64,000 bases of DNA from CAYQLY01 sp964418605. GTDB taxonomy: Bacteria; Bacteroidota; Bacteroidia; Cytophagales; Cyclobacteriaceae. How positions within the stretch are numbered: the first letter of the stretch is position 1; every line of letters begins with the position of its first letter. Where the stretch lies: positions 1-64,000 of the forward strand of contig CAYQLY010000011.1 in NCBI GenBank assembly GCA_964418605.1, read 5' to 3'. The position numbers and the translations under genes are program-made. Shown piece by piece: positions 16,611 through 24,328 of the stretch. Below the pieces are notes generated by a model. It saw only the letters and a list, made by a program, of their open reading frames with translations. It did no database searches and had not been told where the DNA came from.

Positions 16611-19187
16611 ATGCATAAATATATTACTATTTTATTTCTTTTTCTTTTTAACACTATTTTAGTATATGCACAAACTCCCCTCCAACATTCTGTAAAAATT
16701 GATAGTCAGAAAAGCACCGTTGGGCAGCTATTAAAACAGATCACGGAAAAAACAGGTGTTTCATTCTCTTACAAAAGCACGATTATTTCTCTAGATGAAG
16801 CCATCCAAATTAAGGAAGGTGAACAGACGATACAATCTATATTAGATCAAATTTTTGCGGGAAAAAATATAGAATACATCGAATTAAACAATCAAATTAT
16901 TCTTCGAAAAAAAGAAAAAAAATCAACCAAACGAACAATTAGTGGTTATGTAAAAGAAAAAGGAAGTGGTGAACTTTTATTAGGTGTCAATATTTACTCT
17001 CCTGCATTAAAAGTTGGAACATCTACAAATACTTATGGTTTTTATTCACTCACTATTCCTGCTTCACAAGATTCCATCACCATTATCTATTCGTATGTTG
17101 GATATCAATCTATAAGCATAAATTTAGCCATAGATGAACCTATTGAAAAAAATATAGACCTTGCCCCGATGGAATTACATGAGGTCATTGTTGAAGACAC
17201 ACGGATAGAAAAAGAAAGCGAAGCCATTCAGATGAGTAAAATAGATATTCCTATCACACAGATAAAATCTATTCCTGCTTTTTTGGGTGAAAAAGATGTG
17301 CTCAAAGTATTGCAACTTATGCCCGGTGTACAAAAAGGAAGTGAAGGTAGCAGCGGCATCTATGTACGTGGTGGTGGGCCCGATCAAAATCTATTAATCT
17401 TAGATGATGCCGTAGTATACAATGCGATGCATTTATTTGGTTTTTTTTCTGTATTTAATGGCGATGCATTAAAAAGTGTAGAGTTGATCAAAGGCGGCTT
17501 CCCCGCGCGGTACGGTGGGCGGCTTTCATCCGTGATTGATATGAATATGAAAGATGGAAATAAAGAGAAAATACATGGTGAGGGAGGAATTGGGTTAATC
17601 GCTTCGCGATTAACTTTAGAAGGACCACTACTAAAAAATAAATCTTCTTTTCTTATTTCGGGACGACGAACGTATGCAGATTTATTAATTAAGCCTTTTT
17701 TATCTAAAGACGAAAAATTTGGTTATTATTTTTATGATTTGAATACCAAAGTCAATTATGATATTAATGGCAAAAATAAAATTTACTTAAGTAGCTATTT
17801 TGGAAGAGATCGATTTTTAGCTGATATGAGAGATCAAGATTCTAGAACAATTACTACCATTGGTTGGGGAAATGCAACAGCTACATTTCGATGGAACCAT
17901 CAATTCACTAATAAAATTTTTTCCAACACTTCAATTATTTTTAGTGATTATAATTTTCGTATCTCATCCGATGATCGAAATGGAAATAGAGGATATTACT
18001 TAGAATACAATTCAGGCATTCGAGATATTGCAGTGAAATATGATATGGATTTTTTACCAAGCACTCAACATACAATTAAAATGGGGGTAATGAGCACGCA
18101 TCATTTATTTACCCCTTCCGCATCAGTTGCAAAAATAGAAGGTAATTATCAAGACACGCCTTTTACTATACCACCGAATGAAAAATTAGAAGCTATCGAA
18201 ATAGGTATTTATATGGAAGATCTTTATAAAATTAATTCTCATTTAAAAATAAATCCTGGATTACGATTAAGTAATTTTTTGGTAGATACTAAATCTTATT
18301 TTTTATTCGAGCCACGTTTTGGAGCGTCTTATCAGTTTAATAAAGATTGGACCATTAAAGGTTCATATGCTAGCATGAATCAGTATATTCATTTGTTGTC
18401 TAATTCGGGTATAGGTCTTCCTACTGATTTATGGGTACCCACAACTAATAAGATAGCCCCTCAACATTCGGAACAAATTGCCTTGGGCTTTGTAAAAGAC
18501 ATAAATCAAATAAGTGCCACGTTATCCGTAGAAGGGTATTATAAACAAATGAATCGTATCATTACCTATAAAGAAGGAGCTAATTTTTTACAAGTATTAG
18601 ATTTTAATCCAACAACAGAAGTAAAAAGCTGGCAAGATAATATTGTACAAGGAAACGGAGTTTCCTACGGAGCTGAATTTTTACTTCAGAAAAAAGTAGG
18701 TCGCTTTTCGGGATGGATTGGCTATACACTTTCATGGACTATTGTTCAATTTGACGAAATTAACTTTGGAAGACCATACTATGCACGCTATGATCGGCGT
18801 CATGACATTTCGTTAGTAGGTATTTATGAAATCACTCCGAAAATTACAGTCTCTGCTACGTGGGTATATGGCACAGGAAATGCCATTACGATGCCATTAA
18901 GCAACTATGTAATAGAATATCCAAGCAAATCCCTTTATTCTACAGAAAAAAAATATACCTATTATGGAGATGAAAAAAATTCATTTCGAATGGCACCTTA
19001 TCATCGGTTAGATTTGGGAATTCAGTTTCACAAAAAAATGAAACGACATGAACGTACCTGGGAATTTAGTATATATAATGCGTATTCTAGGCAAAACCCT
19101 TACTTCTATTATATTGATGGTAATAAATTAAAACAAGTTTCTATTTTTCCGATTATTCCTTCATTTAGCTATAATTTTAAATTTTAA
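16611..19187 (+). CDS. TonB-dependent outer membrane receptor with STN and carboxypeptidase-regulatory domains
   Basis: 858 residues. A signal peptide (~1-20, ending VYAQ) is followed by an STN-type secretin/TonB short domain (~30-95), a carboxypeptidase-regulatory-like domain (~110-185, ISGYVKEKGSGELLLGVNIY), a plug (~215-330, with VLQLMPGVQKGSEGSSGIYV and RYGGRLSSVIDMNMK) and a beta-barrel ending in aromatic FSYNFKF. The STN domain suggests signalling to an anti-sigma factor, but no sigma/anti-sigma pair is nearby. The stop overlaps the start of the DUF4249 lipoprotein gene (TAATG), a common pairing in Bacteroidota analogous to SusC/SusD. The ligand cannot be told from the sequence. Confidence 0.93.
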   Translation: MHKYITILFLFLFNTILVYAQTPLQHSVKIDSQKSTVGQLLKQITEKTGVSFSYKSTIISLDEAIQIKEGEQTIQSILDQIFAGKNIEYIELNNQIILRKKEKKSTKRTISGYVKEKGSGELLLGVNIYSPALKVGTSTNTYGFYSLTIPASQDSITIIYSYVGYQSISINLAIDEPIEKNIDLAPMELHEVIVEDTRIEKESEAIQMSKIDIPITQIKSIPAFLGEKDVLKVLQLMPGVQKGSEGSSGIYVRGGGPDQNLLILDDAVVYNAMHLFGFFSVFNGDALKSVELIKGGFPARYGGRLSSVIDMNMKDGNKEKIHGEGGIGLIASRLTLEGPLLKNKSSFLISGRRTYADLLIKPFLSKDEKFGYYFYDLNTKVNYDINGKNKIYLSSYFGRDRFLADMRDQDSRTITTIGWGNATATFRWNHQFTNKIFSNTSIIFSDYNFRISSDDRNGNRGYYLEYNSGIRDIAVKYDMDFLPSTQHTIKMGVMSTHHLFTPSASVAKIEGNYQDTPFTIPPNEKLEAIEIGIYMEDLYKINSHLKINPGLRLSNFLVDTKSYFLFEPRFGASYQFNKDWTIKGSYASMNQYIHLLSNSGIGLPTDLWVPTTNKIAPQHSEQIALGFVKDINQISATLSVEGYYKQMNRIITYKEGANFLQVLDFNPTTEVKSWQDNIVQGNGVSYGAEFLLQKKVGRFSGWIGYTLSWTIVQFDEINFGRPYYARYDRRHDISLVGIYEITPKITVSATWVYGTGNAITMPLSNYVIEYPSKSLYSTEKKYTYYGDEKNSFRMAPYHRLDLGIQFHKKMKRHERTWEFSIYNAYSRQNPYFYYIDGNKLKQVSIFPIIPSFSYNFKF

Positions 19188-20149
19188 TGAATATGAAATC
19201 GTATATAAAATTAGTTTTAGTATTATTTATTTTTCCATTTATTATTTCATGTGAAAAAAATGCAGTAGGGGTAAAATTACCAAGTGAATCAAAGTTAGTG
19301 ATCAGTTCTTTTATTTCTCCCGATGTAGATATCATTCGTGTATATGTAAGAGAGTCTGAACCTGCTACAGGAAGTACTTCGATCGGTCGATTTGGCTATT
19401 ATAAAGATGCTAATGTTGTATTATCAGATGGAAATCAATCCGTTCAACTAATTTATATAGAAGAACGTATTGTCAATGTTGGCTTAAAAGGAGTTTATAT
19501 AGCTCTTAATACTGGCTCATTTAAAATAGATTATGGAAAAACCTATTATTTAGAAGTAACTGATCCAAAAGGAAGAAAAGCGACAGCGAGTTGCACCGTT
19601 CCAGCTAAACTAAATTATGTAATAGAACCTCAATTTGAATTACGAGATCGTACAACAGATATCATAGGTACTAATGGATATGATGTCTATGTAAGCTGGA
19701 ATGATATTCCTGATCAAACGAATTACTTTCGAGTAAAAGACTTAGAAGTAAACTATCAGTTTCCGTATTGTTTCTCTTTTTATGGCACTAAAACATGTGT
19801 AGATGAAAAGGGTAATCCATTGGTTGCACAACAAGGACATAATGTAAGTTTTGTTAATGATATTGATTTTACAGATGATACCAAAAATCCTAATTCTGTT
19901 TTAACATTAAAAGGAAGTACGTTTAAACTTAACTATAGTTATGAGAAAGTTGATCCTAAAGATGTAACCACTTCATTTAACTATACATTTATCCAACTAG
20001 ATGAAAACTATTATCAATACATGAAAAGCAATTCTCGGTATATTTCTGCTGATACTCCCTTTGTAGAGCCTACCTTAATGTATTCTAATGTAGAAGGTGG
20101 CCTAGGCATATTCGGCAGCTATACCGTGCTAGTAGATAAGAGCAAGTGA
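19187..20149 (+). CDS. DUF4249 family lipoprotein, partner of the TonB receptor
   Basis: 320 residues. A lipoprotein signal peptide ends in the lipobox FIISC, with Cys near residue 22 and CEKNAV following, which fits surface or outer membrane attachment. The middle has beta-sandwich-like strands (YYLEVTDPKGRKATASCTVP) typical of DUF4249. The start ATG shares a base with the stop of the TonB receptor gene, so the pair is translationally coupled and probably works as a receptor with its surface lipoprotein. Nothing shows the substrate. Confidence 0.85.
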   Translation: MNMKSYIKLVLVLFIFPFIISCEKNAVGVKLPSESKLVISSFISPDVDIIRVYVRESEPATGSTSIGRFGYYKDANVVLSDGNQSVQLIYIEERIVNVGLKGVYIALNTGSFKIDYGKTYYLEVTDPKGRKATASCTVPAKLNYVIEPQFELRDRTTDIIGTNGYDVYVSWNDIPDQTNYFRVKDLEVNYQFPYCFSFYGTKTCVDEKGNPLVAQQGHNVSFVNDIDFTDDTKNPNSVLTLKGSTFKLNYSYEKVDPKDVTTSFNYTFIQLDENYYQYMKSNSRYISADTPFVEPTLMYSNVEGGLGIFGSYTVLVDKSK

Positions 20150-20204
20150 TTTGTTTTTCTGGAATAATTGAGTATATTTAAAAAAACATCTTAAATTATT
20201 TATT

Positions 20205-20615
20205 ATGAAAGACTTGCAAAAATACAACGCCATCGTAGAGAACTGCATCAAAAAAATAGGTGTGGATCCATCAACATGCTACAATAAACAAAACAATGAG
20301 TGGAATTTAAAAAAAGGCTCAGCCAATGTAATCATTGGCATTTATTGGATGGATATCAATAATGCAGCTTACATTCGCATCTATTCTCCATTTATGCAGC
20401 TTCCTAAATCAAATAAAGAAGCCTTTTACAAAGAACTTTTAGATATGAATCTCTCATTATATGGTGTATACTGTGCAACCAATGGAGACTGGGCTTATGT
20501 TGCAAATATACGTGAAGCGGAAGGTATCGACGAAAGCGAAGTTATGAATATACTCCAACGCATTGGTAGTTACGCTGATGATCTAGATGATAAATTAACT
20601 GCAAAATATAAATAA
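20205..20615 (+). CDS. YbjN domain protein
   Basis: 136 residues, soluble and acidic. The N-terminal helix MKDLQKYNAIVENCIKKIG, the strands NVIIGIYWMDINNAAYIRIYSPFMQLP and the helix KEAFYKELLDMNLSLYGVYCATNGDWAYV fit the YbjN family, which has a type III secretion chaperone-like fold and is described as a modulator of stress responses in E. coli. The molecular target is unknown. It is bounded downstream by a strong terminator and is probably transcribed alone. Confidence 0.8.
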   Translation: MKDLQKYNAIVENCIKKIGVDPSTCYNKQNNEWNLKKGSANVIIGIYWMDINNAAYIRIYSPFMQLPKSNKEAFYKELLDMNLSLYGVYCATNGDWAYVANIREAEGIDESEVMNILQRIGSYADDLDDKLTAKYK

Positions 20616-20644
20616 GTTTATTTTTTTGACAATAGAATGATTAG

Positions 20645-20672
20645 AAAATGCCAGGCAAATTCCTGGCATTTT
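20645..20672. terminator. Bidirectional terminator between the YbjN and LptF/G-type genes
   Basis: An 11-base perfect stem, AAAATGCCAGG/CCTGGCATTTT (20645-20655 and 20662-20672), with a 6-base loop and A/T runs on both sides, serves the two convergent genes. Confidence 0.88.
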
Positions 20673-20677
20673 GCATA

Positions 20678-21754
20678 TTATCGAGGTACCGTATAATACA
20701 TCACCACTCCAATAACTGAAAAAATAATATTAGGAAGCAAAACCGCTATCAGCGGATCCATAGAGCCAGCTTGAGCAATACTTCGACTCATAACGACGAA
20801 GATAATGTAAACAAACGCAATTAAAAACCCAAGTGCAATCTGAAATCCAGCACCTCCACGACTTTTTCGTGCAGACACAATGACACCTATCATGGTGAGA
20901 ATAATAATAGCAAATGGATAAGTAAAAATAGTATACTTCTGAATTAAAAAAATCTCTACCTTTTCTATCCCTCTAGCCCTTGAGTCTGAAATATGTTTAT
21001 TTAATTCTTGCAATGTCAGCATTTCATGCAACAGATAAGTACTTTGAAAATCAGCAGGAGATAAATTCAATAAGGTATCCAACTCATCACCCTTGTAGAT
21101 AAGCTCTTGTCTTTCATTTATAAACTTGTGTACCTCATAATAACGCACTTTCCATTTATTTAAATCAGGCTGCCAAGTGATGTATTCCGCCTTTAGTTTT
21201 TCTACAAGCTCTGTTCCTTTTATTTTTTCAATTGTGAAGCGGTAGCCAATATTGCTCATATTGTTATAACTTTCCATATACACATATGTGTCATTCGCTA
21301 CTTTGAAATGTATGTTACGTCCTTCAAAATAAAACGGATTTTTAATATATTTAATATCAAAAGCCACTCTGAATTTTGATGTCTCCGGAATAACCCATCC
21401 CACTAATATAAATGTGAGAATTGCCAACATACTGGAACCTATAAAATAAGGCCTCATGATACGTCTAAAACTTACACCACTACTTAGCATAGCTACAATT
21501 TCTGTATGCGAGGCCAACTTAGCTGTCACGAATACGGTAGCAATAAATACAATGAGTGGACTAATTAAGTTGGCCATATACGGCGCATAATACACATAGT
21601 ATTTAAGGATCTCAAATGCCTTTAAATTATGCTTGATAAAATCATCATTAACTTCAGTAAGATTGATAATACAAATAATCGTTACAAACAAAATAACGAT
21701 AAAGAAAAAAGCAATTAAAAATTTTTTTAAAATATACCAATCTATAATTTTCAT
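20678..21754 (-). CDS. LptF/LptG family permease (YjgP/YjgQ)
   Basis: 358 residues. Two N-terminal membrane helices (KIIDWYILKKFLIAFFFIVILFVT onward) plus a third at ~100-120 come before a periplasmic beta-jellyroll-like domain (~130-270). Three more helices follow near the C-terminus (~280-355). The opening DWYILKKFL and the motif AMLSSGVSFRRIMRPYF (the coupling helix that contacts the ATPase) are typical of LptF/G. The complex lifts lipopolysaccharide out of the inner membrane together with LptB. It stands alone here between a terminator and a divergent outer membrane barrel gene. Confidence 0.92.
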   Translation of the reverse strand: MKIIDWYILKKFLIAFFFIVILFVTIICIINLTEVNDDFIKHNLKAFEILKYYVYYAPYMANLISPLIVFIATVFVTAKLASHTEIVAMLSSGVSFRRIMRPYFIGSSMLAILTFILVGWVIPETSKFRVAFDIKYIKNPFYFEGRNIHFKVANDTYVYMESYNNMSNIGYRFTIEKIKGTELVEKLKAEYITWQPDLNKWKVRYYEVHKFINERQELIYKGDELDTLLNLSPADFQSTYLLHEMLTLQELNKHISDSRARGIEKVEIFLIQKYTIFTYPFAIIILTMIGVIVSARKSRGGAGFQIALGFLIAFVYIIFVVMSRSIAQAGSMDPLIAVLLPNIIFSVIGVVMYYTVPR

Positions 21755-21793
21755 TCTGTTGCGTATTATAATAGTGTTTATTTTGATTTAGTA

Positions 21794-21824
21794 TTTGGTA
21801 GAATGCCCAAAAATACTAACTTTG
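21794..21824 (+). promoter_or_regulatory. Promoter of the outer membrane barrel gene
   Basis: TTTG (21794-21797), 19 bases, TAACTTTG (21817-21824): a full match to the Bacteroidota promoter consensus. Transcription should start near 21831, giving a leader of about 30 bases before the ATG at 21860. Confidence 0.72.
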
Positions 21825-21859
21825 AGTAGTTAAACATCTAACCTTTAAAACATAAATTT

Positions 21860-22492
21860 ATGAAAAAACTTATTTTATCGAGTTTATTTTTATACATCAC
21901 CATGACTATTGTGCATGCACAAGGTGGATTTTTCTCATTTGGACCTCGCGTAGGTGTTAGTCAAGCGACCATGAATGTGAGTAGCACGATTAACAACTTT
22001 AAATATGAGAAAGGAAAAGGATCGTACGGATTTCATATTGGTGCTTTTGCACGTATATCTCTGTTTGGACTTTATGTGCAGCCAGAGTTGTTATTCACAT
22101 CAACAACAGCCCAAATTCAAGTTACAAGTACTAGTAGCACTGTTAATGAAATCCAAAAATATAATTTTAATCGCGTAGATATGCCTATCATGATTGGCTA
22201 TCGTTTCGTTAAAATTTTACGTTTGAATGTGGGACCTGTGGCTAGCTTTAATGTAAGCACAAAAGGCAAAACAGCCACTGGTTTAGGTAATGAGATTGCG
22301 GACAGTTATAAAAAGGCTACTTTTGGTTTTCAAGCCGGTGTGGGTGTTGATTTATGGAAGTTAGTTATAGATCTTAAATATGAAGGAAGCTTGAGTAAAT
22401 TAAGCAGTGGCGTAACGGTAAATAACCAAAGTTATCCATTTGCTCCGCGCTTAAGTCAAGTTATTTTAAGTGTTGGCTACAAGCTTTATTAA
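21860..22492 (+). CDS. Outer membrane beta-barrel protein (PorT-like fold)
   Basis: 210 residues. A signal peptide (~1-20, ending VHAQ) is followed by alternating amphipathic strands such as FFSFGPRVGVSQATM, FARISLFGLYVQPELLF and VDMPIMIGYRFVKILRLNVGP, and a C-terminal VILSVGYKLY that ends in an aromatic-rich strand. This is the eight-stranded barrel family PF13568, which includes PorT. Whether it serves secretion or only outer membrane structure cannot be judged. It has a clear promoter of its own, and the PAP2 phosphatase gene follows ten bases later. Confidence 0.87.
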   Translation: MKKLILSSLFLYITMTIVHAQGGFFSFGPRVGVSQATMNVSSTINNFKYEKGKGSYGFHIGAFARISLFGLYVQPELLFTSTTAQIQVTSTSSTVNEIQKYNFNRVDMPIMIGYRFVKILRLNVGPVASFNVSTKGKTATGLGNEIADSYKKATFGFQAGVGVDLWKLVIDLKYEGSLSKLSSGVTVNNQSYPFAPRLSQVILSVGYKLY

Positions 22493-22502
22493 TTTCAAAC
22501 AA

Positions 22503-23150
22503 ATGCTCCAATTGCTTAGAAAAAATAAACTATTTTTTGCTTTATTTTTTCTATATCTACTGATTGGAGCATTTTTTTTGTTCTTTTTTTCAAAAGAAGA
22601 ATCTTTCTTATATATAAACCATCATCATAATTCTTTCTTCGATCACTTTTTTAAATACGCTACATTTTTAGGCGATGGTCGTTTTTGTATTATAGCATCT
22701 ATTACTTTTCTTTTTATACGATATGCTTATGCTATTATCGCCGCTACTGCCTATCTACTATCAGGTCTTATAACACAGGTCTTAAAAAGATTCATTTTTA
22801 TTAATCACGAACGTCCGATTGCTTTCTTCAAAGAAAAATCTATTCATATCATAGATGGTATTAGTATACATAGTGCACATAGCTTTCCTTCTGGACATAC
22901 CACCTCTGCTTTTTGCATTTTTACACTCTTAGCACTTATTGTTACCAATAGATTTTGGAGCTTTGTATTTTTCTTATTAGCACTAATAGCAGCCTACTCA
23001 CGGATTTATTTAGCACAGCATTTTTTAGAAGATGTATATATTGGTTCTATGATTGGAAGCGTGACAGCTATTTTCGTTTTTTTATTTTTAATGAGAAAGT
23101 TTACGATTTCTAACTCTAAGTGGCAGGAGCTTTCTTTATTGAATAGGTAA
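22503..23150 (+). CDS. PAP2 family membrane phosphatase
   Basis: 215 residues with about six transmembrane helices. The three PAP2 phosphatase motifs are visible: KRFIFINHERP (KxxxxxxRP type), FPSGHTT (PSGH) and SRIYLAQHFLEDV (SRxxxxxHxxxD). Family members dephosphorylate lipid phosphates such as phosphatidate, PGP or undecaprenyl pyrophosphate at the outer face of the inner membrane. The exact lipid is not shown. The ATG at 22503 was chosen because an earlier in-frame TTG lies inside the preceding gene. It is cotranscribed with the barrel gene ten bases upstream. Confidence 0.9.
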   Translation: MLQLLRKNKLFFALFFLYLLIGAFFLFFFSKEESFLYINHHHNSFFDHFFKYATFLGDGRFCIIASITFLFIRYAYAIIAATAYLLSGLITQVLKRFIFINHERPIAFFKEKSIHIIDGISIHSAHSFPSGHTTSAFCIFTLLALIVTNRFWSFVFFLLALIAAYSRIYLAQHFLEDVYIGSMIGSVTAIFVFLFLMRKFTISNSKWQELSLLNR

Positions 23151-23233
23151 GTAATTATTATTTTTCGTCTCAAGCTACTCTAATGCTTTATTTCAAAAAC
23201 ACAATCAATTATTTTATTATTCCTACTTTATAC

Positions 23234-23241
23234 TAAATTTG
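23234..23241 (+). promoter_or_regulatory. -7 box of a nuoB promoter
   Basis: TAAATTTG at 23234-23241 matches TAnnTTTG and lies 15 bases before the nuoB ATG. The -33 element is not obvious. The position supports nuoB as the first gene of its transcript. Confidence 0.4.
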
Positions 23242-23255
23242 ATCAGTATACAAGC

Positions 23256-23738
23256 ATGTCAGAGAAAACGGGGAATATAGAAATTATTACGACACAATTG
23301 GAAACATTACTCCAATGGGCAAGAAGTTCATCACTTTGGCCAATGGGGTTTGGGCTAGCATGCTGTGCCATTGAAATGATGGCTGCCTATGCTTCCAGTT
23401 ATGATCTGGATCGATTTGGTGTTATCCCTCGTGCCTCACCACGTCAATCAGATGTAATGATTGTGTCTGGAACAGTTACGTTTAAAATGGCTGACCGTGT
23501 ACGGCGACTATATGAGCAAATGCCCGACCCAAAATATGTTATTTCAATGGGTTCGTGTTCTAATTGTGGTGGACCTTATTGGGAACATGGTTATCACGTC
23601 GTCAAGGGTGTTGATCGTATTATTCCTGTTGACATTTATATTCCTGGATGCCCACCCCGGCCGGAAGCATTGATTGAGGGAATATTACAATTACAAAATC
23701 TAATTTTGCAAAAGAATAAGCCAATTATTAATTCATAA
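23256..23738 (+). CDS. nuoB: NADH-quinone oxidoreductase subunit B
   Basis: 160 residues. NuoB carries the N2 [4Fe-4S] cluster that passes electrons to quinone in respiratory complex I. The four ligands are visible as the tandem Cys in FGLACCAIEMM and the Cys of GSCSNCGG and PGCPPRPEA. ARSSSLWPMGFGLACC and RASPRQSDVMIVSGT are family signatures. It starts directly behind a -7 box, and nuoC follows after 20 bases. nuoA is not upstream (a phosphatase gene is), and a terminator follows nuoC, so nuoBC are separated from the rest of the complex I genes. Confidence 0.96.
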   Translation: MSEKTGNIEIITTQLETLLQWARSSSLWPMGFGLACCAIEMMAAYASSYDLDRFGVIPRASPRQSDVMIVSGTVTFKMADRVRRLYEQMPDPKYVISMGSCSNCGGPYWEHGYHVVKGVDRIIPVDIYIPGCPPRPEALIEGILQLQNLILQKNKPIINS

Positions 23739-23758
23739 TTGCAATTTAAAAAACACGT

Positions 23759-24256
23759 ATGACTTTTTTAGAAATTAAAGAACAACTACAACATCAGTTC
23801 GGACATGATGTGATACAAGCAGTGGAAACAAATCTACAACCATACATTATTATCCCCGTAGATTTATTACACAATTGTTGTACTTTTTTATATAGAGATG
23901 AGAACATGTATTTTGATTTTTTATCTTGTATAACTGGAGTAGATAATGGACCCGATATTGGCACCATGGAAGTTATTTATCAATTATATTCTATACCTTA
24001 TCATCATGGATTAATGTTGAAAGTTATTGTTCAACGTAATCAATCTAATGAACCGCTTCCTGAGGTTCCTACCATTAGCTCACTATGGGCAACGGCTAAT
24101 TGGCTGGAACGCGAGGTATATGATTTATTTGGAATCGTATTCAAAGAGCATCCTGATTTAAGACGCATTCTATTACCTGCCGATTGGCAAGGTTATCCAT
24201 TACGTAAAGATTACCAGCAAGCAGAAGAATATCATGGCATAACGGTTTCATTTTGA
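23759..24256 (+). CDS. nuoC: NADH-quinone oxidoreductase subunit C
   Basis: 165 residues of the 30-kDa complex I subunit, part of the peripheral arm beside NuoB and NuoD. Recognisable stretches are FDFLSCITGVDNG near residue 60, and the C-terminal signature WLEREVYDLFGIVFKEHPDLRRILLPADWQGYPLRKDY, here noted in two parts: WLEREVYDLFGIVF and GYPLRKDYQQ. It is not fused to NuoD, unlike in some lineages. It ends 23 bases before a strong bidirectional terminator and no nuoD follows. Confidence 0.95.
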   Translation: MTFLEIKEQLQHQFGHDVIQAVETNLQPYIIIPVDLLHNCCTFLYRDENMYFDFLSCITGVDNGPDIGTMEVIYQLYSIPYHHGLMLKVIVQRNQSNEPLPEVPTISSLWATANWLEREVYDLFGIVFKEHPDLRRILLPADWQGYPLRKDYQQAEEYHGITVSF

Positions 24257-24279
24257 TTAAACCAAATCAAGTTAAAATA

Positions 24280-24309
24280 AAAAAAGCAGTTTAATGAAAC
24301 TGCTTTTTT
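24280..24309. terminator. Bidirectional terminator between nuoC and gcvP
   Basis: A 13-base perfect stem, AAAAAAGCAGTTT/AAACTGCTTTTTT (24280-24292 and 24297-24309), with a 4-base loop. A/T runs on both sides allow it to stop nuoC and gcvP transcripts, which converge here. Confidence 0.9.
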
Positions 24310-24328
24310 ATTCCTACTATTTAATTAG

